This document shows positions 1 through 10,011 of a stretch of DNA of 64,000 bases, piece after piece. Below the pieces are notes generated by a model that saw only the letters and a program-made list of their open reading frames with translations, had not been told where the DNA came from and did not search any database. Where the stretch lies: the NCBI GenBank assembly GCA_050084985.1, contig JBITNC010000001.1, positions 145,266,001-145,330,000 of the forward strand, written 5' to 3'. Source of the DNA: Nageia nagi (lineage: Eukaryota > Pinophyta). Each line of letters begins with the position of its first letter. Position 1 is the stretch's first letter. Both the position numbers and the translations under genes were made by a program.

Positions 1-39
1 AGAAGCTTTGGTAAATAGTAAATAAGAACTTTGTACTTC

Positions 40-700
40 TTATAGATGAAAAAGCACTAGAGGCTTACAACATGAAGAATGAGTTAACAATATGCATGAT
101 TTATTGTGCAGTTTTAGATGATGTGCTCCTAATGATTTCCTTTTCAACCTCGATAAAAGAAGCTTAGGATAAGCTTAAGTAAATCTACCTTGGTTTAAAC
201 TCTTCAAGAAGGTTTACCATTCTCCAAAAGTTTTTTCAATCTCATCAAGGGGAATATGAAAATGTGGCTATCTACTTGAATAAAATAATTGACCTAAGTA
301 CCCAATTTATTGCTTGTGGGTGCAATTGGATCAATGATGAGTTCATGGTCTTCATCATTCTTCAAATCCTTTCTTCAAAGTTTGAAAACTTTGTGATAGT
401 TATGAAAATAAGACTTGATGATGAAGAAGAAGTCTTCTCTCTTGAGAACCTTTCTAGGCACCTATTGAAACATGAGAAAATCCTTAATAATAAGGTGTTG
501 ATTTCTTCTTATAAGGATAATAACATTGCTCTTAGAGCAACCAAAACTCCTTTTAAGAAGAAGTTCGACCATCAAAATAAATCTTATGCTTCTTCTTCCA
601 AAAGGTTTGAGAAAAGAGGCAATGGCTACAATAGCAGCAAGAATAATAGAAACAATAACCATAGCAGTAGGAACAACAACAACAATAACCATTTCAAGTA
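40..700 (+). pseudogene. copia gag remnant (copy A)
   Basis: The conceptual product resembles copia capsid (UBN2-type) sequence, with segments such as YLNKIIDLS, INDEFMVFI and LENLSRHLLKHE, then a basic Asn/Ser/Lys-rich tail from about 560 to 700 like the nucleocapsid end. A clean CCHC zinc knuckle is not visible; only a degenerate Cys/His stretch follows near 740-790. The 5' part before 264 is broken by stops. The same segments occur in the minus-strand gag of copy B, which supports the reading and shows the two are one family. Confidence 0.75.
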
Positions 701-926
701 AAAAGATAGAAAAGGCAAAGCAAATAATCCTTATCCTAAGAAAAATTTTGATGGTAATTGTAACTATTGGGCATCCAAGGTCATAAAGAAGTTGATTGCT
801 ACAAAAAAAAAAAGATGAAGAGAACAAAGGTAATGGAAATATAAAGAACTACAAAGGAAAGAAGAATATTCATGTTAGTTTTGATACAATGATCTACTCC
901 ATGTCTCGCTCTTTTTCATTTAATTA

Positions 927-1180
927 GATTATTGATTCTAGTTTCACTAATCACTTTTGCTTTGAAAAAGAAAAGTTTGAAAATTTTCACAAGTATAGAA
1001 AAGATGCGATTGTGATAGGTGATAACTCTACCCTTGAAGTCCAAGGAATTAGGAGTGTGTTGATTCATAACAAGGTTCTTGACAATGTGCTCTATGTTCC
1101 TAAGCTTAGGATGAACCTCCTCTTTATGATCCAAGTTGCTAGAAAATGGTACTCTTTTGAGTTTAACTCTCAATCTTGGT
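927..1180 (+). pseudogene. copia aspartic protease remnant (copy A)
   Basis: The frame reads IIDSSFTNHF, corresponding to the copia protease active-site block (usually DSG followed by A-T/S-x-H), with the glycine replaced by serine and a TAG stop where the family usually has tryptophan. It continues into VLDNVLYVPKLRMNL, a typical strand between protease and the pre-integrase region. It cannot encode an active enzyme as it stands. Confidence 0.6.
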
Positions 1181-1254
1181 GCATTAAGAAAGGAATTACC
1201 ACGTCGGTTAAAGGATCAGTGAAAGATAACCTCTACATCATGGATCAAATTCTA

Positions 1255-2140
1255 TCAAAGTTATGTCTTGCTTCTAGTGTGTGTTCAAAAGGCAATCTTT
1301 GGCACCACAATTTAGGGTACCTTAACCATAAGAGTAATCAAGTCATGAAAGACCAAGAACTTGTGAAAGGTTTACCTTCAATTTCTCCTTCGATTGGTCT
1401 ATGCAAGAAGTGCATTTTTGGTAAGATGCATAAACAAAAGTTTGAAAAAGATAAGATAATAAGAGCATCTCAACCTCTTCAACTTGTGCATTTAGATTTG
1501 ATGGGTCCATTTCATACTAAGTAACTTGAAGGAGCATCTTATGTCTTGACCTTCATTGATGAATTTAGTAGGATGACCTTTGGGTATCTACTTGAGCACA
1601 AGGATCAAACCTTTGAGAGTTTTAAAGTTTTTAAGGCCTTTGTTGAGAATCAAACTAACCTTAAAATCAAGATGTTGAGATCAAAAAATGAGGGAGAATA
1701 TAATAGCAATGAGTTTAATAACTTTTATGCTATGTATGGAATCAAGAGGTAATTTATGATTCCTTACACTCCTCAACAAAATGATGTTATCAAAAAGAAA
1801 AATATGATAATTATGGAGATAGTTAGATGCATGTTGGGTAATCTTCCTAGTTTTTTATAGGATGAATTTGTGAGCACTACTATTTACACTTTGAATAGGT
1901 GTCCCACAAAAGTTATTCAAAGTAAAATTCCTTTTGAAGCATGGTCAGAAAGAAAACCTAACATTTCTCATCTCAAGGTGTTTGGTTGTGAAGCATTCTC
2001 CTACATTATTTTTGAAAAAAGGAAGAAGTTGGATAAAAGAGCCAAAAAATGCATCTTTGTGGGTTATGACAATCAACATAAAGGTTACAGGCTCTACTCT
2101 CCATTCTAAAAAGTCGTATTTATTTCAAGGGATGTAAAGT
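1255..2140 (+). pseudogene. copia integrase remnant (copy A)
   Basis: A pre-integrase HHCC zinc-binding segment (LWHHNLGYLN, then CKKCIFGK) leads into the DDE core. The first Asp is present in HLDLMGPF (codon 1495-1497). The second, normally Asp in the block before GGEY, reads RSKNEGEY, and the third, normally Glu before RKN, reads KKKN, so two of the three catalytic acids are lost. Downstream FEAWSERKPNISHLKVFGC and KCIFVGYDNQHKGYRLY match the C-terminal integrase of copia polyproteins. Stops at 1522, 1750 and 1858 and a frame change break the frame. Confidence 0.85.
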
Positions 2141-2369
2141 TTAATGAACTTCTTGATGAATCTACTCCTAATGAGGATGTTGATGTGCTAAAGGATTCTT
2201 TAGTTGCACCTTTTTTGTTAGATATTGATGTAGATAAGTCATCTTAGGAATAAGGATTTATTCAAGGTATGGTTAGATATCCTTGATGTAGTTGCATCTA
2301 GATATGCTATGATCCCAATCTCTCCTAGAATCATTATTTTTTTGAGCTCCAACTCTTAGCTAGCTAATG

Positions 2370-3058
2370 CTACAACTTACAGGCAATTAATTGGTAGTTA
2401 TTTGTATTTGACTATATCCAAACCAGATATTACCTTTATAGTGAATCTAATAGCATGATTCATGCAAAAACCTTAAGTTGAGCACCTCAATGCTATTAAG
2501 CAAATCTTGAGGTATATTATAGGGACTAAGGATCTTGCTCTCAAGTATTCCACAATACCCTCATTTGTTCTCTCTGGATTCTCAAATTATGACTATGGGG
2601 GAGATAGAGATGATAGGAAATCAACCTCTATGTATGTGTTTAGCATTGGTTCAGGTGCTATCTCTTAGGCTTCCAAGAAGTAGCTTACTATTTCTCTTTC
2701 CACTATAAAAGTTGAATACCATGCCATATCTATTGTAGCCCAGGAAGCCATTTGGCTAAGGCATCTTCTAAAAGAAATTAGGTATGAGCAAGGTGGTTCA
2801 TCTTTGATTTCTTCAGATAATTAGTCAACTATTTCTTTGGCTAAGAATCTTATGTTCCATTAGAGAACAAAACATGTGGAAATCCATGCCCACTTTATCA
2901 GGGAGAAGGTTCTTGATGGCATCATACACATGGAGTATTGTCCATCTACCTTGAACTCTGCTAATTTGTTCACCAAGCCCCTCCCAAAAACTCAGTTCTA
3001 TAAGCTTAGAGATGCTATCAGGTTGGTGAAGTTGCCCTTAAGGGGGAATGAAGTTTGA
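2370..3058 (+). pseudogene. copia RT C-terminal edge and RNase H remnant (copy A)
   Basis: Conceptual segments YLYLTISKPDITF, HLNAIKQILRYI and GTKDLALKYS match the connection after copia reverse transcriptase. DRKSTSMYVFSIGSGAIS, STIKVEYHAISIVAQEAIWL, KHVEIHAHFIREKV and NLFTKPLPKTQFYKLRDAI match copia RNase H. At least six TAA/TAG stops interrupt it. The catalytic RT (its YVDD-type block included) is absent: the end of integrase at about 2140 is followed within some 230 bases by the post-RT segment, so an internal deletion has removed the polymerase. Confidence 0.85.
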
Positions 3059-3737
3059 ATTCTTGTGTTGAATTCATGTTTGTGATGATAACTTCACCCC
3101 TAGGAGGATTTTGTGTTGTATAGTGTTGATTTTGTTGTACACCTTTGTGGTAAGTTTGTTCTATGTGAGGAACTTGTACAAAATTTTAAAGTAAAAAATT
3201 GACCAATCTAGCACTGTTTAGTTATCCATGTGTGAGGAACTCTTATGTGTCTTTTAGCACTATTTAGTTATCCATATCTGACGAACTTGTATGTGCATAC
3301 ACCAATGTTTTATATACAATAAGGGACTATGAGTTTTTGGCATTGCATCTTCGTGATTACTTATAGTGCACCATTGATCAGTTCATGATGGCATTTGTGT
3401 GATTCATCTATCATTGTTGATATGAATATGTTGCATCTAATTGATCTTGTTATTTGAGTTGCTTATGATTTACAAGTTCCTTTAAGATTGCAGGTTACTT
3501 ACCTCAAGTATGCAGGCTCTTGAAGACTCTTCATGACTTCTAGTTGGATGACTACTTCATGTACATTGAAACTGGTTATGGTTAATGATTGTATTTGGAA
3601 AATTACTGAGTCTCAAACTAGATCTTTCTTACTTCAAAAATATGTAAAAAGTTCTCATCTCCATTGTATCTATTTGGAGAACTCTCTTACTTTCTCTTTT
3701 TTCTTCTCTCTTATTCGCTCTATCTTAATATTGCATT
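3059..3737 (+). repeat. Non-coding 3' module of copia A between pol and the polypurine tract
   Basis: No coding frame. It contains reiterated short motifs, for instance a GTGAGGAACT motif near 3168 and 3232, GTTATCCAT near 3218 and 3269, and a block near 3333-3370 ending CTTATAGTGCA. Related blocks occur upstream of the 3' LTR in element C (54180-55080) and, inverted, in copy D (62040-62190). Confidence 0.6.
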
Positions 3738-3746
3738 AAGAGGGAG
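3738..3746 (+). other. Polypurine tract of copia A
   Basis: AAGAGGGAG lies directly before the TGTTGG start of the LTR, the expected site of plus-strand priming. Confidence 0.75.
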
Positions 3747-4237
3747 TGTTGGAAATATATAATGCATTATTGTAAAGGTTTTGTAATAATCTTCTATGTA
3801 AGTTCACTAATACTTAAGGGTATCATTTGATACCTTAAGTATTTAAGTGAATATGATAATGTTACTTGTCCTACACTCCATGACATGAGCATGCCCTTTG
3901 GATAAAAGGATGTGCATGTCATGCTTTTGTACATTGGATAAAAGGGTGATCCAAAGAGGGACTTTGGCTTATAAATAGAAGGCTCCCTCTTTGTGATTAC
4001 ACACCAATTTGTGAAGTAAAGTTATGCTATAGGATAGTGTTTAGAAGAAAATATTAGGAGGATTATAAGAGTTCATATTTGTCAAAAAGAGAGATCTAGT
4101 AAGTTGTTGTACTCCTAGTTGGAGGAATCACTTACATCTTGTGTTATCTTTGTGAGATTGCTTTGTGAATTTGTTAGATGTGTATTATGAGCTTTCATAT
4201 GATCTTGGTAGTTTAGGATTGTTTAGTTTATACTTCA
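3747..4237 (+). repeat. 3' LTR of copia A (about 491 bp)
   Basis: Starts TGTTGGAA directly after the polypurine tract and ends in CA at 4236-4237, where sequence switches to the gypsy RNase H. The minus-strand LTRs at 9508-10011 and 61039-61654 align along its length. The 5' partner is outside the window, so the target duplication cannot be checked; the five bases after it are ATTCT. Confidence 0.85.
3970..3977 (+). promoter_or_regulatory. TATA box of the copia A LTR promoter
   Basis: TATAAATA within the LTR, followed about 30 bases on by the probable transcript start. The same box is found, reversed, near 9794 in copy B and near 61322 in copy D. Confidence 0.65.
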
Positions 4238-4608
4238 ATTCTCTCAGTAATGCCTTAATTTTTCAGTGGTAAATATCATAGCAAAGAAAATCCTCTCCAT
4301 AGAAGTGTACCTTATCTCATAATCAACCAATGTCTTGCTTAGATAATAGATAGCCCTCTCTTTGTTATTTTCAGTATTTTGACACAACATGGTTCCTATG
4401 GCATACAAGGAGAATGAAATATACAAGTAATCAGGTTGGGAAAAATCCATGGTAACAAGGATGGGGGGTTAAGCAAATATTGCTTAATATCTTCAAATGC
4501 TTTTTGGTAATTCACATCCCAAACAAACTTGACATCCTTCTTAAGTAAGTGAGTGAATGGTCTACACTTGCCCCCTAGTTGTGAGATGAACCTCCTAACT
4601 AAATTCAT
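4238..4608 (-). pseudogene. gypsy RNase H and connection domain remnant
   Basis: The minus strand gives GGKCRPFTHLLKKDVKFVWD and YQKAFEDIKQYLLNPPSL (RT-RNase H connection), then AIYYLSKTLVDYEIRYTSME and FTTEKLRHY (RNase H core), in two overlapping frames. A TGA follows KLRHY and the domain is cut at 4238 by the copia A LTR. Confidence 0.85.
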
Positions 4609-4614
4609 CTTTCC

Positions 4615-5390
4615 TTAAAGACTTCTGAGTTGTTTCAAGTTTATAGGAGGAGGCATGTCAATAATGGCTTTTACGTTCTTAGGATCTACTTCAATTCCTC
4701 TATTTGAAACCATGAACCTTAACACTTTTCTAGAAGTAACTCCAAATGCACACTTTGAAGGTTTAAATCTTAGTTTGTACCTTTGCAAAATGTTGAATAC
4801 CTCTTCAAGGGCTTGGAGATGGTCTTGACCTTGCTTTGATTTGACAAGAATGTCATCAACATAGACATCCATTATTTTATGAATATGCTTATGGAACATA
4901 TTGACCATGGCTCTTTGATATGTAGCACCTGCATTTTTTAGTCCAAAAGGCTAACCTCAAAACAAAAATTGCCCCAAGTGGTTGTGAAAGTAGTTTTATG
5001 CAAGTCAGTAGGATTAATTAAGATTTGATTGTAACCAAAAAAACCATCCATGAATGATAACATATCATGACCAACTATGTTATCAACAATCATATCAATA
5101 TTAGGCAATGGAAAATCATACTTAGGACAAGCATTATTGATATCACAAAAATTGGTACACACCCGTATTTCACCAATTGGTTTAGTAACAAGAACAATGT
5201 TAGACATCCACTCAAAATAATCAATAGGCTCTATGGATCTTGCTTGCAAGTATTTTTCAATCTCTTTTTTTACTAACAAGGCCTTAGAAGGATGCATTTT
5301 TCTAGGCTTTTGCTTAATTGGTTTGGCATTTGCTTTTAATGGCAAATTATGCATAACAATGAAGGATCTAACCCAAGCATATCATCATAA
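4615..5390 (-). pseudogene. gypsy reverse transcriptase remnant
   Basis: Two minus-strand frames. The upstream one (5354-4938) has KKEIEKYLQARSIEPIDY, IRVCTNFCDINNACPKYDFP and DGFFGYNQI, the RT fingers and palm of gypsy elements. The downstream one (4908-4615) has VYVDDILVKS, the catalytic YVDD block, then FKPSKCAFGV and GIEVDPKNVKAI. The catalytic aspartates survive, but a stop and frame break at about 4910-4950 separate the halves. Confidence 0.92.
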
Positions 5391-5848
5391 GACCAAGCAA
5401 AATTTTCAAAAAATATGTTGAATTTAGATTTTTACCTTTCTTGCTCGAAAGATGTTAGGGTTGCTCCAATTTAAAGCAATCTCTCCTTATTTGTAGTGCC
5501 AATGTTAATGTTTAGAAACTCTTATTATGGGAAGGTGAGATCCTTCTTTATTGGTAATAATGATGGCAAATCCTCCATAGTAGGATCAACAATCTTAGCT
5601 TCTTCTAAGGACTGAACTTGTAACACATCATGAAAATTAACCTCTTGGCCAAAGTAAGCATACTCATGAAGCATATAAGAGGCATGATGTTTTTTGGTAG
5701 AATTGGGCAATTTTAAATGTGCCCCCAAGTATTCAAGCAAATAATCATCAGTACTAAAATAATCAAAGGCAAGAGGTAAGTTATGATCAATCCATATATC
5801 TTCATCAATTTCATCAAATAATTCTATCACATTAGATGTTTTAACAAA

Positions 5849-6181
5849 CTATATGGGACCCCATTTTTGTTTGACCTTTCCATCACTACTTAGACCTATC
5901 TTAGTAAGTTGTGTTTTTGGAAAAGTAAAAAAATTAGACATACCTTGCTCAATTTTACCTAAACCTCCTCCCTTATACTTACAATTGTTAACCATATATT
6001 TTTGAACAAAAGTAGAAGGAAAGGTTTTACCTGATTTAAAATATGCAAGGACATCATCTGCAGAAGATTGGTTCATCATTTCAGACATAACAGAGCTGGA
6101 AGGGTCATGGACATCATCATCTGTACAGTGTTGGCACCTTGTATGCATAAAAACACAATGTTGGTGGCCTAAAATAGCCAA
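5849..6181 (-). pseudogene. G-patch-like segment of the gypsy polyprotein
   Basis: The frame contains KYKGGGLGKIEQGMSNF, a glycine pattern reminiscent of the G-patch motif found between protease and RT in some plant gypsy elements. Between this and the RT (5391-5848) an acidic open stretch (5830-5525) has no recognised motif and is probably linker. The assignment rests on this one short pattern. Confidence 0.45.
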
Positions 6182-6271
6182 TATTTAAGACTATCCCAAG
6201 TCTGTAATAGATGCAAATAAGTCTGTATCATCTATTTTGTAAGTGTCCATACCTATTTCTATGATTTGCAC

Positions 6272-6730
6272 CTATTTATATGTATTTTCCCTTGGTGTGG
6301 GATCATCCGAGGGTTCTATTTCAAAAAGTGGTGGAACTAATGCCATCTCCTCAAATTCAACATCATCGCATAGTGCATAGGGCTCAAGATTAGCTAAGAT
6401 TGTATGTACTTCTCCTTGGAATACAAATTTCAATCTACCATGTAATGTAGAAGGAACAACTTTCATATCATGGATCCAAGGTATTCCTAAAAGCATGTTA
6501 TAAGACAACTTGGAATCAACTACCTAAAACTTGGTTGGAATAGTTCTAACTCTTATGGTAATCATGATGGTAGCTATGCCTAGTGGGTTCTTAGAAGAAC
6601 TATCATAGGCTCTAATTTTGAAAGTAGTTTCTTCTAATGGGGGGATTGTTACACCTTTTTCTTGTAATTGAGTCAAAAAATGGTTAGAACACACATTCAT
6701 AGCTAAACCATTATCTACCATTGTCCTTTT
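6272..6730 (-). pseudogene. gypsy aspartic protease remnant
   Basis: The minus-strand frame 6721-6524 reads MVDNGLAMNV, matching the active-site block of plant gypsy proteases (usually D-x-G-S-A). Here a Leu replaces the usual Ser. A stop at 6523 separates it from 6508-6272, where SYNMLLGIPWIHDMKVVPST matches the conserved C-terminal half of the same protease. Confidence 0.75.
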
Positions 6731-7242
6731 GACTTCTTATTCATCTACCATAAGGGTGATATATAAAGTTGCACACTCATCTAGTAGTTCTTAGTTGAGT
6801 ATTTCATATTTGTGAAAGGATATAGTGTGACTTTCCCTAATGGTTTGGAGCTTCTTAGAAAATGTAGCCACTAAAATGTTAGTAAAAATAGTTTCATTCT
6901 TAAATAAAGTATATAAAACATACCTATGAGCTTAAGAAGTAGAAATGAGACCATACAAGCTAATCTTGGCTAGTGTATTTTTTAATTAATCAATCAAACT
7001 ATAAACTTTAGGATCAGGTGGGACACTTGTTCAGTGGTAATGGGATTTGGAACATTGCATGGACATCCTCTTCATAAGTTAGCACACACCTCTTTGACTA
7101 CTATGACCACATTGACAGTATCTCCTTATTTAGCAAGATGTTCATCAATCTTGTACCTTCCTAGTTATATGAAGGCTATGATAGTTGCTTCCAATGTTTT
7201 GAAAAAATTTGTAACATGCCCTTTTCATTGATGATAAGCACA

Positions 7243-8196
7243 CTATGCCTTAAAGTGTCCCAAAGGGGTATTATCATCAACTTTTTCAAGTAGCTGTAGG
7301 AGACCTTTCTTTATTAAGTCCCTCAAAAGAATTCTTGGTGGAACTGGAAATGTGTAGTTGGCCTCTTTTGAGGAAGTAGATCTTTGTTCCTTTAGAGGAG
7401 TATTGGGTTTATCTGCCATATTAATTGGTTTCTCCTCTTTCTTGGCATATGATTTCCTATTATCTTTGAAAAAATTGTTAGATGTATATTTAAGCTCTCC
7501 TTTAGATAATAAATTTTTCTCTTTTTGCACTAATTATTGAACTAGAGTACTAAAACCAACATCCTTATCACTAAGAGCATGCAATTGAAGTGAAAGAATA
7601 ATAGATCCATGAAATATGCCATAAATCTTGGATTCATCTAGTTTAACTCAAGTAGTTTGCCATACCTTTTTGAAGCATAAGACATACTTCTCTATGGTTT
7701 CATTGCTTGCTTGACGAAGTGCACATAATTTTGATATATTGCCTTATTCTTTAATATTATGCTTGTATTGACCCATAAATATTTGAACTAAGGTTTTAAG
7801 GGAATCAATAGACTTACCAGGTAGAGAGTAGAACCATTGAGTAGCATCACCTTTCAAACTCCTTGGGAAGAATTTAGCCATTAACCTTTCATCTGAACCT
7901 AGTTTCAAAAAGCACTCCTCCTAAAAGCTAATTAGATGCTGCTTAGGATCCTGTTCACTATTGAAAATCTCAAACTTGGGGGTCTTATGATTGGGTGGTA
8001 GGGTAAAATTGCAAATGTCATCTATCAAGGGTGAAATGAAAATGTCATCATAGTCATTAGGATTGGATGATGAGGTATTAAATGAATCTCTTGGATTAGT
8101 CAAGCTGAAACTTGGATTGTTGTTCATAATAATCTCCCCTTGCAAATCCAAAATATTCATGTTCAAATCCTGAAGTGTGGGTATGAGTTGATCCAT
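7243..8196 (-). pseudogene. gypsy gag remnant
   Basis: The frame 8196-7921 starts MDQLIPTLQDLN. It continues, after stops, through FFPRSLKGDATQWFYSLP and SLKTLVQIFMGQY, the hallmark of plant retrotransposon gag capsid sequence (GxAxxWF/Y). A Lys-rich stretch follows to 7243. TAG and TAA codons break it into at least four pieces. 6731-7242, between gag and protease, is heavily disrupted. Confidence 0.8.
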
Positions 8197-8300
8197 CTTA
8201 ATGTTGCTGGCATCCTAAAGATAGAAATATAAAATGCTAGCATCCTGATCCTGATAAGAAGGGTTAGCATGATCTTGCCTCTAGGGCAAGATAAATCAAG

Positions 8301-8318
8301 CAGTTGGGTTCACCAAAA
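8301..8318 (-). other. Probable primer-binding region of the gypsy element
   Basis: On the minus strand the bases right after the LTR read TTTTGGTGAACCCAACTG. Position and TGG start fit a primer binding site, but I cannot assign the tRNA. Confidence 0.45.
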
Positions 8319-8947
8319 TGTAGTAGCTAAATAATGTAATTAATGAAAATGGGATTGATTAATGCATTATTGCTCTAGTTTGTAACTATTGACGCATATA
8401 TCATAAATATGGTAATAATATGTAGTAGTGTTCACTTAGATTCTATATTCATTCCGTTAATCATAAAATGCATAAAAGATAGAGCATACATTCATGAAAA
8501 AGTATGCCATTGGTGTCATAGAATTGGCACACAGATGGTGCTATAAGATAAGTGAGATTACAAACACGAACAAGAATGTAGTGATGAGTGAATTAGCAAA
8601 TAATCAAATTATGAATATACATGCAAACTTACAGAATAAATATATGTAATGTAGATAGATAAAGCAAGTTACAATTCTTCAAATGATCTTCAATTGATAA
8701 TCCTTATATTAGCTTGAAATAATTATTTGTCCATGATTCGCTCATGATCTATAGGTCATGAAATGATGCCTTTATATATGATACAAGTTTATATGATTTT
8801 GATATTTTGACCCCTTGTACAATCCACAAGGGTCAAAAACATGGCCTACACCTCTTTTATACATTTTTAATCCCTTTTATATAATAATATGTTAAGGGAT
8901 TAAAATGATTTATTAAATACATAAAGGTTCATTTTGAGGCATCTACA
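8319..8947 (-). repeat. 5' LTR of the gypsy element (629 bp)
   Basis: Bounded by TGTAG and CTACA, a perfect 5-bp terminal inverted repeat. The outer edge (8947) coincides with an abrupt switch into copia gag coding sequence, and the inner edge is followed by gag leader and gag in the same orientation. Only one LTR of the pair is in the window. Confidence 0.8.
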
Positions 8948-9400
8948 ATGAATACCATAAACTCGACATTGATCTAGTTGTAGCCACACCCCATAAGATG
9001 GGTCCTAAGATTAACAATCTTGTTCAAGTATATTGCAACACTTTTATTTTTCTCTGATCATGATTGTAATAATTTTTGGAGAATTATGAACCTCCTAGAG
9101 AATTAGGAGTTGAGGTAGATTTTCTTTTGCATGTCCCAAGCTTCCTTTATGGAGTTTGAAGAAGAGATCATGAGGAGGACTTTGTCTAAAATTGCATGAA
9201 AGATCATAGAGGTTACCAGCTCATTATTTATATTGTAAACCTCAAATGGCTTATTATCTATTTAATAAACTTGGTTTTCATTACCATTTACCATATTTTT
9301 CATGCTTGAGCTTCTCTTTCATCCCGTGTTCCAAAATACTATAGTTGGAACTGTCTAGGATGTGCTTGGGTGTAAAGGATTCTCCCATTTATTTCACTTG
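8948..9400 (-). pseudogene. copia gag N-terminal remnant (copy B)
   Basis: The minus-strand conceptual product has SSNSIKEAWDMQKKIYL, VAIYLNKIVNLRTHLMG and NVEFMVFI, matching IKEA, VAIYLNKIIDLSTQF and NDEFMVFI of copy A in the same order. Several TAG/TAA stops interrupt it. The last gag bases before the gypsy LTR correspond to the Ile codon after MVF in copy A, which fixes the insertion point. Confidence 0.8.
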
Positions 9401-9490
9401 ATTTTACCTCATAAAAATGAATATCAACCTCCAAATATGGAAAAAGGATTAGAAATTACCTCCAATATGTTGAAGAGGAGCCTCCAATAA

Positions 9491-9507
9491 TGGCTCTAAA
9501 TACCAAT
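9491..9507 (-). other. Degenerate primer binding site of copia B
   Basis: The minus strand reads ATTGGTATTTAGAGCC directly after the LTR. This is one inserted base and one change from the TGGTATCAGAGC type complementary to initiator-Met tRNA, which is intact in element C at 49399. Confidence 0.6.
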
Positions 9508-10011
9508 TAAAGGGCATAAGCCTAAATGACTAAATCCTTATTTGCCCAAGATCTCATAAAAGCTCTCTCAAATTCTTTAAGAATTAAGAACACAAACTCA
9601 AAATAGCATTCACATAATATGACACCAATATAAAGTGATTCCTCCAACCATGGGAGAACATCCACTAATCTAATATATTATTCTCAAAGAGCACTCTCTT
9701 ACAAACAACTCACTTTCTCACTTATTCTACAACCTAGATAAGAGAATAACTTTGCTACCACTTGAGTGAGCAATCTCAAGGAGAAGACCCTCTATTTATA
9801 GGCCAAATTCCTCCCTTGGATCATCCTTTTAATCATTGTATAATATCATGACATGCATCACCCTTTTATCCAAGGGGCATGCTCATGAGATGGAGTGTAG
9901 GACAAGTTACATTATCTTATTCATGAATATGTAAAAGGTATCTAGGGATACTTTTAAGTATTAGTGAATTACATTAAGATACCTTACAATAATGCATTAT
10001 ACATTCCAATA
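9508..10011 (-). repeat. 5' LTR of copia B (about 504 bp)
   Basis: The reverse complement aligns with the copia A 3' LTR (GGAATGTATAATGCATTATT at its start, TATAAATAGAG promoter box near 9794). The termini read TATTGG and TTTA instead of TGTTGG and CA, as expected from G:C to A:T transitions at both ends. Confidence 0.8.

Larger units (their letters stand above)
1..4237 (+). mobile_element. Decayed Ty1/copia retrotransposon (copy A), 5' end outside the window
   Basis: Gag, protease-like, integrase and RNase H remnants follow in copia order (integrase before RNase H), then a polypurine tract at 3738-3746 and a 3' LTR at 3747-4237. The 5' LTR would lie left of base 1. Every domain carries in-frame stops or frame changes, and the catalytic reverse transcriptase is missing. 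Immediately after the LTR the sequence becomes the RNase H of a minus-strand gypsy element, so copy A inserted into that element. Gag and LTR are clearly related to copy B (8948-10011), and the LTR to copy D (61039-61654). Confidence 0.9.
4238..8947 (-). mobile_element. Decayed Ty3/gypsy retrotransposon, interrupted by copia A
   Basis: Read on the minus strand from 8947 down: LTR (8319-8947), primer-binding region, gag (about 8196-7243), protease (about 6730-6272), a G-patch-like segment (about 6181-5849), reverse transcriptase (about 5390-4615) and the start of RNase H (to 4238), where copia A interrupts it. RNase H end, integrase and the 3' LTR would lie beyond the left edge. Stops and frame changes occur in every domain. 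Its outer LTR edge at 8947/8948 cuts the gag of copia B in mid-codon, so this element inserted into copy B. Confidence 0.88.
8948..10011 (-). mobile_element. Ty1/copia retrotransposon copy B: 5' LTR and start of gag, interrupted by the gypsy element
   Basis: On the minus strand: LTR (10011-9508), degenerate initiator-Met-like primer site, then gag down to 8948, where the gypsy LTR cuts it. Gag and LTR are close relatives of copy A. Confidence 0.85.
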
